From positions 1-46,114 of the forward strand of contig USRA01000008.1 of the NCBI GenBank assembly GCA_900557035.1: DNA of 46,114 bases. The letters run 5' to 3'. Positions 44,898 to 46,114 of this stretch are shown piece by piece. The notes below the pieces were generated by a model that saw only the letters and a program-made list of their open reading frames with translations, made no database searches and had not been told where the DNA came from. The DNA comes from an uncultured Prevotella sp. (GTDB taxonomy: Bacteria; Bacteroidota; Bacteroidia; Bacteroidales; Bacteroidaceae). The position numbers and the translations under genes were made by a program. Each line of letters begins with the position of its first letter. Position 1 is the first letter of the stretch.

Positions 44898-45793
44898 TAA
44901 GGAGTTTCCTGATAAACGTAATAGTTGATCCAGTTACTGTAGAACAGGTTGGCATGGGCACGCCATGTTACCAAAGGAGCCTCATTCGGATCATCATGGA
45001 AGTAATAGTTCTCAGGCAACTCTACGTCGTCTCGCTTGCCCATGTCTCTTTTATACTCCTTATCGAGCGTGTTAGGCGCATATTCCAGATGACCAGTTAC
45101 GAAGAATTCGCGTCCATCCCTCGCCATTACGATACTCACGCCACTCTCTGCAGATTCTGCGATAATATCCAGTCCCGGCACTTTTTCGATGTCTTCCCTG
45201 CGCACCTCTGTATGGCGGCTGTGTGGCATATTGAAGATGTCATCAAAGCCACGGAAGATAGGGAGTGACGGATCAAGCGGTTTCTGAGGAAAGATACCAA
45301 ACTTCTTTTTATCAAGCTTATATTTTGGAACACCATAAAAGTGATAGAGTCCAGCCTGCGCACCCCAGCAGATATACAGCGTAGAGGTAACGTGGGTACG
45401 TGCCCAATTGAATATCTCCTGGATTTCCGGCCAATACTCCACCTCCTCATATTCCATCGTCTCGATAGGAGCACCCGTCACTATCATACCGTCAAACTTC
45501 TGCTTTGACAGTTCCGCAAAGTCCTTATAGAACATCATCATATGCTCTATCGGCGTATTCTTTGGAGTATGGCTCTTCAACTTCATGAAGTAAACCTCCA
45601 ACTGCAGAGGCGTATTGGAGAGCAATCTCACCAAATCAGTTTCTGTCGTGATCTTCAGCGGCATCAGGTTGAGCACACAAATCTTCAGCGGTCTGATTTC
45701 CTGACTGTGCGCACGACTCTCATCCATCACGAAAATATTCTCATGCTTCAGCAGCTCAATAGCTGGAAGTTTATCCGGTAATCTTAACGGCAT
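44876..45793 (-). CDS. metA: Homoserine O-acyltransferase (acetyl-CoA type predicted)
   Basis: A 305-residue MetA enzyme of methionine synthesis, with catalytic Cys142 (ICWGAQAG), His235 and Glu237 (VTGHLEYAP). Residue 111 is Glu (APIET), where E. coli MetA has Gly; in characterised enzymes Glu111 goes with acetyl-CoA rather than succinyl-CoA. So it most likely makes O-acetylhomoserine despite the usual name. It has a consensus promoter and is followed by the U32 gene. Confidence 0.95.
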   Translation of the reverse strand: MPLRLPDKLPAIELLKHENIFVMDESRAHSQEIRPLKICVLNLMPLKITTETDLVRLLSNTPLQLEVYFMKLKSHTPKNTPIEHMMMFYKDFAELSKQKFDGMIVTGAPIETMEYEEVEYWPEIQEIFNWARTHVTSTLYICWGAQAGLYHFYGVPKYKLDKKKFGIFPQKPLDPSLPIFRGFDDIFNMPHSRHTEVRREDIEKVPGLDIIAESAESGVSIVMARDGREFFVTGHLEYAPNTLDKEYKRDMGKRDDVELPENYYFHDDPNEAPLVTWRAHANLFYSNWINYYVYQETPYNIDDIQ

Positions 45794-45872
45794 CTTATCT
45801 TGTTCCTTTCTTCTTAAAAAACATTATATATATCCCCTTTTCTGCAAAAACGGATATTTCACTTATTCTGTG

Positions 45873-45903
45873 CAAAGTTACGTTTTTATTTTGAAATAGC
45901 AAA
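45873..45903 (-). promoter_or_regulatory. Promoter for metA
   Basis: On the minus strand, TTTG (complement of 45900-45903), 19 bp, then TAACTTTG (complement of 45873-45880). The roughly 75 nt leader shows no SAM-riboswitch-like fold by eye. Confidence 0.75.
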
Positions 45904-45963
45904 AGAAAAAAGAAAGAAATATATACTCATACGCAAAAAACAGCTTCAGTAACAAAAACATAA

Positions 45964-45999
45964 AAGGCCGCATACCCTTTGAAAGGGTATTGCGACCTT
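45964..45999 (-). terminator. Terminator of the gene at the right edge
   Basis: AAGGCCGCATACCCTTT pairs with AAAGGGTATTGCGACCTT apart from mismatches, with a very small loop. The minus-strand tail TTTTATGTTTTTG supports termination of the gene ending at 46056. Confidence 0.75.
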
Positions 46000-46055
46000 A
46001 TTGTATTTATGCGAGTCTCCAAGAGAACGCTAGTCTGAATGCTTATGCAATCAGA

Positions 46056-46114
46056 TTAGTCCTTGAAGAAATCCTTAACAGCCTCGTTTGGTACCATCTT
46101 CTCATCGAAAACGT
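46056..46114 (-). CDS. C-terminal end of a gene cut by the window edge
   Basis: The minus-strand frame from the edge reads VFDEKMVPNEAVKDFFKD and then a TAA stop at 46056-46058. A terminator lies 57 bp downstream, as expected for a real gene end. The 18 residues visible are too few to name the product. Confidence 0.65.
   Translation of the reverse strand, partial: VFDEKMVPNEAVKDFFKD

Noticed and set aside
45794..45872. SAM riboswitch ahead of metA
   Set aside because: The leader is short and AT-rich, with no multi-helix junction visible by eye.

Overview
The window looks like a chromosomal segment of a Bacteroidales bacterium, most likely Prevotellaceae (Prevotella/Segatella-like). The signs are promoters of the form TTTG-N19/20-TAnnTTTG upstream of many genes, almost no Shine-Dalgarno sequences, a short (290 aa) primary sigma factor, DUF5686-like and TonB barrel proteins, a T9SS-like C-terminal domain, a class III fructose-bisphosphatase and AddAB-type recombination nucleases. 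The genus is an inference from style and gene content. It is mostly core chromosome: no insertion sequence, phage, integrase, CRISPR array or rRNA was seen.

Layout. 1-2311: the 3' part of a tRNA-Ser, a bidirectional terminator, then a minus-strand group trxB, queE, queD (thioredoxin reductase and two queuosine-precursor enzymes) with a palindrome cluster between queE and queD. 2353-17114: a long plus-strand run with a P-loop/CYTH protein, kdsB, tilS, a membrane-anchored GH25/MORN protein, rpoD, a DUF5686-like barrel protein and addA-addB. 17115-24442: a short sigma factor, a divergent AraC-type regulator, an LTA-synthase-like sulfatase, a PAP2 phosphatase, a small lipoprotein, glnS and a DedA protein. 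24459-35266: a minus-strand block with manC, xylB, two small winged-helix-like proteins, aspS, an ECF sigma/anti-sigma/Spy-like cassette, an L,D-transpeptidase lipoprotein, a short T9SS-CTD-like protein and galE. 35318-46114: fbp, YitT, a phosphoribosyltransferase, a TonB-dependent receptor, a lipoprotein with membrane helices, a U32/RlhA-type protein, metA and the last codons of one more gene.

How they fit together. Several genes serve the envelope (kdsB for LPS, GH25 and L,D-transpeptidase for peptidoglycan, LTA-synthase-like and PAP2 enzymes, manC and galE for sugar nucleotides, the ECF cassette for stress sensing). Others serve translation (tilS, glnS, aspS, queDE, rlhA), DNA repair (addAB) and transcription (three sigma factors).

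The least explained material is between genes. Several spacers hold short imperfect tandem repeats with fixed periods: 21 bp with dyad symmetry at 4385-4462, 22 bp at 4322-4365, 22 bp palindromes at 27310-27393, another 22 bp family at 27431-27540, 16 bp purine-rich units at 27938-28017, and a 22 bp duplication across the metA stop at 44854-44897. Two genes also carry 12/24-bp in-frame ATGACGCA repeats just upstream of their expected starts. These repeats, and several terminator-promoter fusions, are the best candidates for undescribed biology here.
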